Assembly (NCBI GenBank): GCA_015852425.1
Contig: JAAAIG010000262.1
Span: 8,798-29,613 of the forward strand
Direction: 5' to 3'
Length of the DNA stretch: 20,816 nt
Origin: Gryganskiella cystojenkinii
Taxonomy: Eukaryota; Mortierellomycota; Mortierellomycetes; Mortierellales; Mortierellaceae
Positions within the stretch are counted from its first letter, which is position 1, and each line of letters opens with the position of its first letter. The notes beneath the pieces were generated by a model. That model did not search any database. It had not been told where the DNA came from and saw only the letters and a program-made list of their open reading frames with translations. Below are positions 9,580 to 19,172 of this stretch, piece by piece. Made by a program: the position numbers and the translations under genes.

Positions 9580-11834
9580 ATGGCTTCCACCACCCCACAG
9601 GCTCCTCCCAAGCGTAAGCCCTCTCCTCCGTGTGTCTCCTTCCTGAGTCAGTACTAGCAGGATCAGGACTTTTACTCGTGGAGTGACTCAGAGAGAAATC
9701 CATGCTCGAGTCCTGCACAACCGATGCCTTGATCATCTCTCAGGGAAATAGGAAGGGCCGTTATCACCATGGATAGAATCGCAGTATTGGATCATTTTTT
9801 TGACAAACGAAAGGATTGCCGACCCTCGTTATATATTTTTTGGACAAACACAGCGACAAAAAAAACTGATCCTCTCCGCTCACGCGAGCACATATCGACG
9901 TCATGAAAAGAAAATGAATCAATTCATCTGAATCCTCTCCATTCCCATTTCTTTAGCCCTTCCTTTCCAGTGGCAGTTCCTTGCCGGAGCCGTTGCCGGT
10001 GTCTCCGAGATTCTGACCATGTATCCCTTGGACGGTGAGTCTCCTAACGTTAAAAAAAACAAAGAAAATATTTTTATAGATCATTATCTTATCTCCTCCT
10101 CGAATGTTGGCGCCAGTCTTGAAATTCCGTCATTAATTGTCTCGGTCTCTTTTCTATTCATATGCATATAGTCGTCAAGACTCGTTTCCAGCTCCAGGTC
10201 GGAACAGGAGGTGCCGATGGTTACAGCTCGATCGGCGATTGCTTCAGAAAGATTATCAAGAACGAAGGGTAATATTGAGATCGCTTGACTTTCGTCTGTG
10301 GATTTTGTTTCTTGTTTTTGTATGACCATGTGAATCGTCCCAGTGGACCTGTGCGCAACACAACAAAAACAGGGACACGCCATTAAGAAAGGCGCAGTCG
10401 GGGTCCAGTGTTGTGTAGTCCAAGCTTGATCTGCTTGTTGGGGGTCTTTGCAAAGAAAATAAGGATTTTTTTTAGTGTGTGATTTTCTGGCTATCTCGTT
10501 GAGAGCCAGAAGATAGAGACCAGAGATTAAGACTATTTTTTTCTACATTTTGCTCGTCACTTTGAATGGATTTTGATAATCTCGTCATAGATTCGGCACA
10601 TTGTACCGTGGTATTATCCCCCCAATCATGGTCGAGGCTCCCAAGCGTGCCACAAAGTTCGCCGCTAACGAGCAGTACACGATCCTTTTCAAGAAGGTTC
10701 TCGGCGAGGACGTCAACAAGCAGGGACTTGCCATCTTGACTGGTGTCAGTGCCGGTATCACTGAGGTAAAAAAAAAACACATAGTGAAAAAATGAAGTTG
10801 GGAAAGACCGAGATCGAGTTGTCAATGAGCGGGCAGAGCACCTGGACTAACTACGCGATGCTAATATCATCTTCCTAGGCTTTCCTTGTCGTTCCCTTTG
10901 AGCTTGTCAAGATTCGTCTCCAGGATAAGGGCAACGTATGTTTATATTGCAAGGAGAGAACTTGTCTGCCGGATTTTCAAAATCGCAGCTGCGGCCTTCT
11001 TCCCGAGTACTAATACCATGAGTGGTTTTATTATGACCTCATAGGCTGGCAAGTACAATGGATCCTTAGATGCTCTTACTAAGATTGTGAGGGCTGAAGG
11101 CCCTTTGGCCTTGTTCAACGGATTGGAGGCTACCTTGTGGCGTCATGCTATGTGGAACGGTGGATACTTTGGATGCATTCAGGGAGTCAAGAACGCTTTG
11201 CCTGAGGCTGAGGTAAAGCATCATGATGAGGCCACTCCATTGTTGAGGATTCATAAAGTCGATTCAATTGAGCGAGAAGCTAACATTGCTCCTATGCTCT
11301 TTGTTGTTCATTTTCGAATCGTGAATATTGGTAGACTGCCAACGGAAACCTTGCCCGTAACTTCACCGCTGGTGCCATTGGTGGTACTTTTGCCACGATG
11401 CTGAACACCCCCTTCGACGTCGTTAAGACCCGTATCCAGAACCAGGCCAAGGGATCAGTAGTCAAGTACAACTGGACCTTGCCTGGTGTCGCCATGGTTT
11501 ACCGTGAGGAAGGGTAAGCAGATGTCACGGCCGCGATCGTTATGACAGCCTCTGAATTCAAAACGTCTTGGCATTAACCAAAGACTTTATACTTTATACC
11601 TAGTTTCCGCGCTTTGTACAAGGGTTTCGTGCCAAAGGTCTTGAGATTGGGACCTGGTGGTGGTAAGTGTCTGAGAGAATTTTCGTCATGCGATCATCGG
11701 GTAAAGATCCTCTTCTCTGATATGTTATGTTTTTATTGTATTTTTTAGGTATCCTCTTGGTTGTCTTCGACACTGTCTCAACTTTGATCCGCAAACACAT
11801 CTTGTTGGAGGATGTCCGTCAATACGGCGCATAA
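9580..11834 (+). CDS. ODC1: Mitochondrial 2-oxodicarboxylate carrier (SLC25 family, Odc1/SLC25A21 type)
   Basis: Nine exons: 9580-9613, 9957-10034, 10172-10268, 10591-10765, 10879-10935, 11045-11212, 11335-11513, 11604-11662 and 11749-11834. They give 310 aa, the same length as the yeast homologue as I recall it. The protein has the threefold mitochondrial carrier repeat, with signatures PLDVVKTR (35-42), PFELVKIR (134-141) and PFDVVKTR (229-236). The start PLPFQWQFLAGAVAGVSE and the segment RHAMWNGGYFG are typical of the 2-oxodicarboxylate branch. Family knowledge: such carriers sit in the mitochondrial inner membrane and exchange 2-oxoadipate and 2-oxoglutarate, linking lysine metabolism with the TCA cycle. 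All eight introns are GT-AG (86-343 nt), and each junction restores the frame and the family sequence. The ATG follows a pyrimidine-rich leader, and the first coding exon holds only 11 codons plus one base. No sign of damage. Confidence 0.95.
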
Positions 11835-12220
11835 AGGATTGCGGAAGAGGAGATAACATGGCTCACTAACAAAAAAAATCACCTAATGATATCCCATCAA
11901 CTTTTCTGGGGACTTGGTCGCTACCCAGAATGACCTGGAAAAACATCAACAACGCAACCATAAAACCCGATGTTGTGTTACTATATACATAGAAGCGACT
12001 GGCTACGAACGTTACATAAACCATTCATTCATACACATCTCTTTCTTTTCTTTGTATTCCTCAGAGAAAACGTCGATCTGCTTGGTGAAGAAAAATGACA
12101 GTCACGCGATCTAAAGAAAAACGCCACCGTGGAGAAACAAGAAGCATGGATGATCAGCCGCATCGCCTCTTTTTCTCTTCAACTCATTAACACGTCCAAT
12201 CCGTTCAGGAACAAGAAAAT
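11835..12220. other. Spacer between the carrier and cyclophilin genes
   Basis: This 386-base spacer lies between two plus-strand genes. It must hold the 3' UTR of the carrier and the promoter of the cyclophilin. I see no canonical AATAAA; ATAAAA near 11959 could serve. No TATA box or gene is evident. Confidence 0.5.
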
Positions 12221-14041
12221 ATGGTTAACCCGCGCGTGTTTTTCGACATTGACATCGACGGTCAAAGGATAGGAAGGCAAGCTAAACATGGACTTTTGAC
12301 GGAATTGCGATGGAAAACGACTTGATGTGTGGCGCAAGGGAGTTGCATTTCGAACGACTTTTGAATGAAGCTTTAACTAATCGGCATATCCTTGCTCAAA
12401 CTATTACAGAGTCATCATGGAACTCTTCAAGGATGAGGTACCTCTCACGGTTGAGAACTTTCGGGCGCTTTGCACAGGTACAGACTCAAATTCTGGAACA
12501 AAGGCTATTATTCCATCCTGCATAAACATGGCCCCGTTCAACAACACTTGACGACTAATATTCTTTTACTCTTCATGTTGCATGTAGGCGAGATGGGTGT
12601 CAGTAAGATCAGTGGCATGCCTCTTCACTACCGCGGCTCTATCTTTCATCGGTAAATGGCGGGCAAGGATCAAGTAGTGGGTTGTCGAATACACCACCCT
12701 AGAGAAGAAAGACTAACCTCGTCGATGAATCCTTTTCTTGTGTCTCGTAGAGTTATCAAGGGATTCATGATTCAAGGAGGAGGTATGCTAACAGTTACCA
12801 CTATTGAGCGCAAGGACTGGCGTGATTTAAAGAGAAGGCTGCATTTTCTGACTTTGGTATACCCTACACTCTTTGACTCACTCTAGACTTTACAAGACGC
12901 GACGGAACTGGAGGAGAGTGTATTTATGGTGGAAACTTGCTGGATGAAGGAGGCTTCAGGCGCAAACATGACTTTGAAGGTGTGTGCAGGAGATTTGCTC
13001 AAGATTGGACGTACCGGTGTCTGGAGGGTTGAGATACAGGCTAACCACTATTTTGGATGTACTGTTTTTTGTTTCCGCTCCATTAGGACTTCTGTCCATG
13101 GCCAATAAGGGACCAAATACTGCCAGCTCTCAATTCTTTGTGACCACACGACCCACGCCTCACTTGGATGGTAAGGATCAGGAGAGGAGAGGAGAACCTA
13201 GCCATGCCTTGGACCCTATTGTTGGCAGTGATATGAGAAAAAAGTTGCTAACGATCTCTCTTTTGTTTGTTTTGCTCTCTCTCCTTGACCAACAGGCAAG
13301 CATGTTGTGTTTGGAAGGGTTGTGAGAGGCTATGAAATTATTGAAAAGATTGAGAACACACCTACGGACGAGCGAAACGATCGACCCCTGAGCACTGTGA
13401 TGATCTCCAACTCTGGCGAACTCGAACTCAAGATCGACCCCAAGCTTTTGGAAAAGCAGCGTCTTCAAAAACTCGCGTCCGAGAAGGCTGCTGCTGATTC
13501 GGAGCAGCCCTCTTCCTCAAAGTCCAAGTCCTCTCGATCCAGTCGTCGCGATCGTCGTTCCGAGTCCCGCTCGCGTTCTCGCTCTCGATCCGAAGCTGAT
13601 TCTGGTTCTGATTCTGACTCTGAGAGGAAAAGAAGGAGCCGAAAGGAGTCGAGTCGTAGCAAGAAGAGTCGTCGCAGTCAAAGAGATGATCGTAGCAAAA
13701 GCCCAGATCGTCGTCGTTCTGACAAGAAAAGGTCGACGAGATCGAGATCAAGATCTAGATCGCCGGTGGCCAAGAAATCGTCGGAAGAACCCCAGACAAA
13801 CGAGGTAGCACCCACAGTTGAGACAGCCAAGGTAGAAGGTATTTGGACGAAATCTGCAGAGATGCGGGCAAGATCACGCTCTCCAGAGATCAAGTACAAG
13901 GGCCGAGGAGCCATGGTAAAGTTGTAGTTCATTAACAGGAATGAGATATTGAGGGCAGTCAGTGGGTCGTATAGCTACTAACATGTTTTCTTTTTTGTGA
14001 ACCCCCTTTAGAAATACGGCGAGAGACGACCACGGTGGTAA
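12221..14041 (+). CDS. Nuclear RS-domain cyclophilin (peptidyl-prolyl cis-trans isomerase, PPIG-like)
   Basis: Eight exons: 12221-12276, 12410-12477, 12588-12651, 12751-12782, 12887-12979, 13087-13170, 13296-13915 and 14012-14041, giving 348 aa. Residues 5-176 form a cyclophilin domain: [18 protein letters not shown] (34-43), [15 protein letters not shown] (61-75), SQFFVTT (119-125) and DGKHVVFG (132-139). The catalytic Arg63, Phe68, Gln71, Phe122 and His135 are kept. The Trp that dominates cyclosporin binding in CypA is His130. The stretch KHDFEGLLSMAN matches the PPIG subgroup, which lacks the Gly-Pro of CypA there. Residues about 200-300 are rich in Arg-Ser and Ser-Asp repeats, as in nuclear-speckle splicing cyclophilins. 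A role in pre-mRNA splicing is inferred. The first intron starts with GC (AG/GCAAGC). The last intron is chosen because it gives a [14 protein letters not shown] end; reading through it stops at 13927 with VKL instead. Confidence 0.9.
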
Positions 14042-14064
14042 AAAACGAGGTCTAGTCAAGAAGA

Positions 14065-14070
14065 AATAAA
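14065..14070 (+). terminator. Polyadenylation signal of the cyclophilin gene
   Basis: AATAAA lies 24 bases after the stop codon at 14039-14041. Its position supports using the last exon, since it follows that stop closely. Confidence 0.5.
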
Positions 14071-14451
14071 CCATAGTTGGAAATGGTGTGACGTGTCCTG
14101 AATGTGTGGGGCGCATTTTTTCATTACTGGCCCTGAACCCAATTTGGACGTCCTTGTGGGCGATGAGGTTGCTGTCGCTCTGCTCTGATTGACAATGATG
14201 CGTTGTCGCAGAGGAAGGTTTGGTCTGGTTTGGGCTGGATTGGATTCGATTGGAGGGTGGGCAAGCACCTCTGCAGGTTTGCGTTTCCCTTCTTTCTTTT
14301 GAGTCGTTTTTCATTCTCTTTTTCTCTCCTCTCATTTTCATTACCATTCCTTTTTTTTCTTGTTTTACTTCCTTTTCGTTTTCTTCATTAAAGTCGTTGT
14401 CCGTTCTGTTTCAGTGCAGTCAGTGCCCTTTTTTGTTTGTTTGTCTCTCTA

Positions 14452-14468
14452 TCTCTCTCTCTCTCTCT
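14452..14468. repeat. TC dinucleotide microsatellite
   Basis: About 8.5 TC units lie in the pyrimidine-rich leader region upstream of the CSD gene. A similar CT run lies at about 14772-14788 inside the gene's first intron. Confidence 0.8.
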
Positions 14469-14632
14469 GTTTTTAGTGCTTCTTCATTGCCCTTTCTTAC
14501 TCTCTGTACGTTTGTTCTTTGAATTACCACTTTGTAAAAGTCCCTCTTCTATCTTGTGCAATTCCTTTGTGATTTCATTCCCTCCTTTTCATTACCCTTT
14601 ATTTTTTGTTTAAATACCTCAAAGAAAAAAAC

Positions 14633-17100
14633 ATGTCTGCCCCCGCCGCCAACCGCAGAACTGGACGAGTCAAGTTCTTCAACAGCACAAAGGGATTCGG
14701 CTTTATCATTCCCTCTGAGAGTACTGAAGGTGCTCCTGCGGATGAGAGTAAGTCGTCTACATTTCACTCTCCTCTCTCTCTCTCTCTCCCTCTCCCCGTT
14801 CAGGAAACAACGTGGACACAGACGGGAAAGCGCTTGGACTGAGCGTCTACGCCACACCGCAACCACTATGGGTTGTTCTATTGTGGAAGGAGCCAAGCTG
14901 GAGTAGCAGTAAAGAGTCACAGGCGGAGGGGAGAATCTTTTGGGATCGGTGTCCAGTATGTTTATCCTCACGCAAAAATAGGAGAAGATGGTGATCAACC
15001 GGCTTTCCATTTTTCTTTGGATATCCCGCAAGAAGGGGGGGAGGGGCCGTCTTTGTCTTGTCTTTGTCATTGTTTTGTTTTCAGGACGTTCACCCTTTGT
15101 GCAGAGAAAAGAGGGGCTGGTCTTGTATCTTTCTTTCTTTTTTTTTTTTGGGCTTTCACCTCACGTTCCTGCTCCTCTTTTGTTCAAACTTGACCCCTGC
15201 TTTGATCGCAGGTTCCCCCTTTCGAGAGTGGAGAAGAGTGGAGAGTGGAATATTTGGAAGGAGGGACAAAATAACAGTGAGGTCAACAAAAAAGACTCAA
15301 TGTTACAATTAAAGCTCCCTCCCTTTTTTTCATGTTGACAGTACCAACCCGTTTTATTATGATAAAAGCCCCTGTTTCGTGGGAAATGAAAAAAAGGCAA
15401 AAGTGAGCTTCCTTTCAGGCGCAAGGCCACTTGACAGTAGCTCGGAAGCACCAGCGGGTTGTGTGTCAATTTATTCGAAAACAAGAGTGCCGTTGGTTTG
15501 GCCTGAAATAGAACGAGACAGGGAATACGGGCGATTTTACTTTTGTCAGCAGAGAGGGTGAGGCTGGGTTATTGTTTCAGTACCCGCAAAGCCTTTGCTC
15601 TGGGCGACCTTGTGGTAGTTGTTTTTCTTTGTTGTTCATCGTCCGTGGCACCAGGGTTCCACTGATGGCGAGATCGGGATCTTGAGCTGGAGTGGGCACA
15701 AACTGGATCGGTGTTTCACACACCTCTCTCTTATGTCCAAGATATTATCCAACGCAGGAGGCCACCTCTCTGTTGCTTGTTGCAGCTGCAGGATTTTGTC
15801 AGCGTGCAGATGAGGATCGAAAGAGACGACAAGATACGAATCTACTGTCAATGTGTATGGACCTCCAGTGCGATCGGGAAGAGGATTACCTTGACTTTTT
15901 TGTTGTTGTTTGGATAAGGAGCTGAACAACAATTCCCTGGACTACAGATATTTATTTTCCTGTCGACTCTCCCTCATCGTACTCGTCTTGCCTTCGTCAA
16001 TGAAATTAATCGCCCTCTGTTGAATCCAACGATATTTTTAGTTTTTGTCCACCACACTGCCATCCACAACGATGGTGGCTTCAAGAGCTTGGCAGAGGTA
16101 TATATTTTTATCTTTTCGTGTACTGCAATCCATGATAGTGCTAGTCTTGAACCTTTCAACACGATGTTCACCCCTTTTTCTTAATTTCTTTGGTATTTCT
16201 AGGGTGAAGATGTAAGTTTCCGAGAGCGCGCTTTGTTGTCGATTGACGTTGATTACGTTTGCAGTTGTCGAGACTCCGAATCCCTCGTCGCCTCTCAAAA
16301 ACTGCTCGCGGCTCACAAGAGCCACCCTTTTGTATATGTCCTGCGCACTTTTTGACTTCTAGGTTGAGTATGACATCGTCCCTGGCCCCAAGGGCATGCA
16401 GGCCGCTAATGTGACAGGACCTCACGGTGCTGCTGTTCGCGGAGATCCTAATGCAGGACGCGGTTTCCAGTAAGCGATTTTTTCTTCATTCACTTTTTCG
16501 TCCGTTTTTTTTTTTTTTTGGTATCAGCGAGGACAAAAGATTTGTGACCTAACCACGTGTTTTTCTTGTTTCTTTCATAGAAACAACGGTGGTCGCTTTG
16601 GTAACGGCAACTACGGTGGTGGATACGGAGGATTTGGTGGTCCCAACGGTAACAATCTTGGACATGGACTTGATTCTGCTCTCCATCAGGAATTGAGACT
16701 AAATTTGGATTACTGACTAACCATTCCTTTTTATCTCCCATCCTTCCGTTTTGTAGCCTATGGAGGTGGGTATGGCGGTATGGGAAATGCCCCCTATGGA
16801 GGTCAAGGAGGTGGTGGCCAGCCCGGGTACGGTCAGGGATACGGTCAGCAGCACGGTTTCGGCGGCGGTGGATTCCAGCAGGGCAACAACCAGTTCCAGT
16901 ACGGAGGCTATCCCCAGGGAGGCTATGGTGGCGCTGTGAACGCCGGTCTCCAGGGTCAACCCGGTCAACTCCCCAACCAGCAGGCATCATTTGTTCAGGG
17001 TGGTCAAGGTGGTCAAGGTGGTGGCTATGGTGGATCCGGGGCTGGACCTCAAGCTGGATGGAATGCTCCTGCTCCCGGCGGTGCTTCGCAACAGCACTAA
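14633..17100 (+). CDS. Cold-shock-domain RNA-binding protein with glycine-rich tail
   Basis: Six exons: 14633-14747, 16042-16097, 16203-16211, 16363-16469, 16581-16648 and 16757-17100, giving 232 aa. Residues 9-78 form one cold-shock domain: GRVKFFNSTKGFGFI (11-25, with RNP1 KGFGFI), then IFVHHTAI (39-46, RNP2) and SLAE-GED-VEYDIV (54-66). From about 95 to the end the protein is Gly/Asn/Gln/Tyr-rich with GGYGG and GQGG units, a disordered tail like those of glycine-rich CSD proteins of plants and fungi. No CCHC knuckles are present. Family knowledge: such proteins bind single-stranded RNA or DNA and act as RNA chaperones or translation regulators. The first intron (14748-16041) is 1294 nt, while the others are 105-151 nt. 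Exon 3 is only 9 nt. The ATG follows AAAAACA and is the first in frame before the domain. The high-GC, Gly-codon-rich last exon fits the tail. Confidence 0.92.
14748..16041 (+). other. 1294-nt first intron of the CSD gene
   Basis: The borders are GTAAGT at 14748 and TTTTTAG at 16041. The flanking exons join to give DE-IFVHH, as expected between the second and third strands of a cold-shock domain, so no further coding exon is needed. The interior holds T-rich runs, a CT microsatellite and only short open frames without family features. I saw no clear snoRNA boxes, though a search by eye is weak. Its length compared with its neighbours suggests a regulatory role (inference). Confidence 0.75.
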
Positions 17101-17318
17101 AAGAATATAAAAGGAAACCTAGCCGCTTTACTTTTCATCCGCCTTTTTGTTCTTCCTGTTGATATCCGATGGACAATCGCTTTTGACAATTCTTGTTATG
17201 ACTCTTCCTCTCGATCTCCTCCGCTCTTCAACCTTTTCCCTTTCCCTATGCCATCATAACCGACTCTCACAAACAATAATCCCCCCTTGCCCTCTTTCCT
17301 CTGGACGACAAACTTGTA

Positions 17319-17324
17319 AATAAA
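17319..17324 (+). terminator. Polyadenylation signal of the CSD gene
   Basis: AATAAA lies about 220 bases after the CSD stop. It overlaps TGTAAATA (17315-17322), which matches the Pumilio/PUF consensus UGUANAUA in the transcript. Whether a PUF protein uses it is unknown. Confidence 0.5.
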
Positions 17325-17334
17325 ACTACCTTGG

Positions 17335-17340
17335 TTTATT
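17335..17340 (-). terminator. Polyadenylation signal of the CMC4-like gene
   Basis: TTTATT on the plus strand is AATAAA on the minus strand, 25 bases beyond the CMC4-like stop. It lies only about 10 bases from the opposing signal of the CSD gene, so the two 3' ends probably overlap. Confidence 0.5.
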
Positions 17341-17364
17341 CGTCGTCAAATGATTGGAAACTCA

Positions 17365-17634
17365 TTAGCGTCTCCTTGTAGCCGGTGCAGGGATATGATC
17401 TGTTTCTGAGGCAGAAGTCTCGCGTTTTTTGTATTTTTTAGAGGGACAACTTGGTGAGGATCCGCCTTGGTCGATCAAGGTCTGACAACAATCCTGGAGG
17501 TTCTTGATCAAGTCCTTGCAACGGGATTCTTGATAGTGATTTTTGGTCAGACAGGCTTGGATCGCGCAGGCCTGAGCGTGACAGGGTTGAGATTGAAGAG
17601 TCGCAGGAGAATCAGATTCGGGAATGGAAGACAT
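17365..17634 (-). CDS. CMC4: Cmc4-type twin CX9C mitochondrial intermembrane-space protein
   Basis: Single exon, 89 aa. Cysteines lie at 18, 23, 28, 39, 49, 50 and 63. C18-X9-C28 and C39-X9-C49 form the twin CX9C pair of a helix-turn-helix (CHCH) fold, and C50/C63 match the third disulfide of the Cmc4/p8-MTCP1 subgroup. PCHAQACAIQACL and LQDCC are close to Cmc4 sequences as I know them. Family knowledge: these small proteins are imported into the mitochondrial intermembrane space and oxidised by the Mia40-Erv1 relay. Their role is linked to respiratory-chain biogenesis but is poorly defined. The N-terminus is about 10 residues longer than in yeast or human, and the C-terminus is a basic Lys/Arg/Thr-rich tail. 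The ATG at 17634-17632 is the only start before the first cysteine. The gene is tail-to-tail with the CSD gene, with 264 bases between stops. Confidence 0.88.
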   Translation of the reverse strand: MSSIPESDSPATLQSQPCHAQACAIQACLTKNHYQESRCKDLIKNLQDCCQTLIDQGGSSPSCPSKKYKKRETSASETDHIPAPATRRR

Positions 17635-17980
17635 TTGTTCCGCAAGGATGTGTAAGAAAAAGGTAGGAGATATTTAAACAGAGATGGAAGTAGGGTGAGG
17701 CTTGGAGGGACAGGAATGGAAGACTGGAAAAGGTGTGTTGTGAAAAAAAAAGATCAACGAAGAAAGAGAGATGCATGCATCACTTATGTCATTTTTTGAA
17801 CAGAGCGTCTTGCGATTTAACACGTGACCATTTTCCATCAGATAAGACTTTCTTTGTATTTTTGGCTGCTTCGAACGCTACGAGGGAGGGAAATATGTAC
17901 GGGATGAGAGATGCTGTATGCTATATTGAAAAAGAAAGATGACTAAGTACAGATGGTGGGGAGGAACTGAAAAAGTGCAC
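17635..17980. other. Promoter of CMC4-like gene and 3' region of the membrane-protein gene
   Basis: This 346-base spacer lies between two minus-strand genes. It contains ATGCATGCAT near 17771-17780 and CACGTGAC at 17821-17828, about 190 bases upstream of the CMC4-like start; the latter is an E-box/Cbf1-like site (candidate only). A TTTAAATA run on the minus strand sits about 40 bases before the ATG. No gene is supported. Confidence 0.45.
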
Positions 17981-18837
17981 TTAGGCAGTCTCGGGCAAAG
18001 CACGCTTCTCATCAGCATAGTACTGGGGGAGCGAAGAGTTGGAACCAGTGCCGGCGGCGGCGGCAGTGGCAGCAGCCTTCTTGGCCGCACGGCGACGGCG
18101 GACAACGAACCAGGCACCAGCAGCCAAGGCGATGATAACTGCAGCCGAGACACCACCAGCGATACCACCGATCTGGGAGCCAGAAAGACCCGAGGCCTCG
18201 ACCTTGGCGTCGTCCTTGGCATGGGTGTTGCCGTGGGGGATGGCCTCGTAACAGATAATCTCCTCGCGCTTCAAACCCATGCACATATCCAACTGACCAG
18301 ACTTGCACAGCGACTGGGCCTTGGTGCACTTCTTCAAGAAGCAAATGTCACCGTGGCAGTCCTCCCAGGCTGGATAATGTGAGCAATTTGAGGGGAATAG
18401 GGTGAATAAAGGGAGAAATGGGGGAAAGAGGGAGAAGCGGGGCGGAAATGGAGGAAGAGAGGAAAGAAGCAAGAAAGAGAATGGATCAATTATTTTGTAC
18501 AGTTATCATGATTTTCATCCGCAAGGTGAAAACGATTACAACACTTACTCTCGCATCCAAGGGGGCACTTGGTGGTCTGGGCTTTGATATCCTGGGGCAT
18601 ATCACAGAACAACGAGTAGACGTTGTCGACACGGGCCACGAAGGGAGCGACGTCATCCTTCTCATCCTTGCAGGTCGTTCCAGGGGCCAACTGGGGGATA
18701 CAGTACTTGTCGTAGTGGCAAGACATACCCTCAACGGGGCAGACGGTATCCTTGTTACAGTAGTACTGTGTCCAGGGCATGGTGGGGTTCACAAAGGTGG
18801 TAGGGGCAGGGGAAACGGAGGAGTTGGTGGCAGACAT
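17981..18837 (-). CDS. Cysteine-rich single-pass membrane protein, function unknown
   Basis: Two exons on the minus strand, 18837-18549 and 18369-17981, with intron 18548-18370 (GTAAGT...CCAG), give 225 aa. I cannot name the family. Residues 27-136 hold 14 cysteines (27, 33, 40, 46, 56, 78, 91, 95, 101, 106, 111, 118, 126, 136), an even number that suits up to seven disulfides in an exported domain. A hydrophobic Gly/Ala/Val segment at about 163-186 is followed by RRRR (187-190) and an Ala-rich tail ending in PETA. The arginines predict N-outside, C-cytosolic topology. No classical signal peptide precedes the cysteine domain: the N-terminus is Ser/Thr/Pro-rich. The frame stays open upstream to a TTG at 18915, but ATG 18837 has a good context and a TATA box lies 150 bases before it. 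A surface sensor or adhesin-like role would be a guess. Confidence 0.82.
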
Positions 18838-18986
18838 GGTTGCGGAATTATGTACAGAGGAGAGAAGGAAGTGGAGGGGGGACCTGGTGATGGAAGGGAA
18901 GGGGTAGTGATTCAAACGCGTGGGAGTGATGAGGATAAAAAGGGAAAAAAAAGAAAGGAAAAAAATGAGTAGGAAGATGGGTCGTC

Positions 18987-18993
18987 TTTTATA
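18987..18993 (-). promoter_or_regulatory. TATA box of the cysteine-rich membrane-protein gene
   Basis: TATAAAA on the minus strand lies 150 bases upstream of the ATG at 18837. Transcription would start near 18960, leaving a leader of about 120 bases. This argues against an extra upstream coding exon. Confidence 0.5.
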
Positions 18994-19152
18994 AGATAAA
19001 AAAGAATGAGTTGACTTGATGAATGAAAGTAACTCAACACGACAGTGATGTGGAGTGGAAGATTGAACAGAAAATGGACTCCATATTCTTTACGAACAAT
19101 AATTCAGCGCCCGAGGGTGAGCATAGACTAGACAGAGAAAATGGACGATGGC

Positions 19153-19172
19153 AAAAAAAAAAAAAAAAAAAA
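19153..19172. repeat. A20 homopolymer
   Basis: An uninterrupted run of 20 A residues, the same length as the run at 1290-1309. There are no flanking target-site duplications or retrotransposon sequence that would make it a retro-insertion tail. Confidence 0.9.

Larger units (their letters stand above)
14042..14632. other. Spacer between cyclophilin and CSD genes, pyrimidine-rich leader
   Basis: This region holds the cyclophilin 3' end and then a long C/T-rich stretch from about 14280 to 14600, the probable promoter and leader of the CSD gene. It includes a TC dinucleotide run at 14452-14468. No coding region is supported; the open frames are Phe/Leu/Ser translations of the pyrimidine tract. 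Confidence 0.55.

Noticed and set aside
15636..15932. A 98-codon minus-strand frame inside the long CSD intron, considered as a nested gene.
   Set aside because: No recognisable family, no supporting promoter or splice structure, and frames of this size are common by chance in non-coding DNA of this composition.
18490..18915. A longer N-terminus for the cysteine-rich membrane protein, starting at 18915.
   Set aside because: The codon at 18915 is TTG, not ATG. The first ATG in frame is at 18837, with a good context and a TATA box at a suitable distance.
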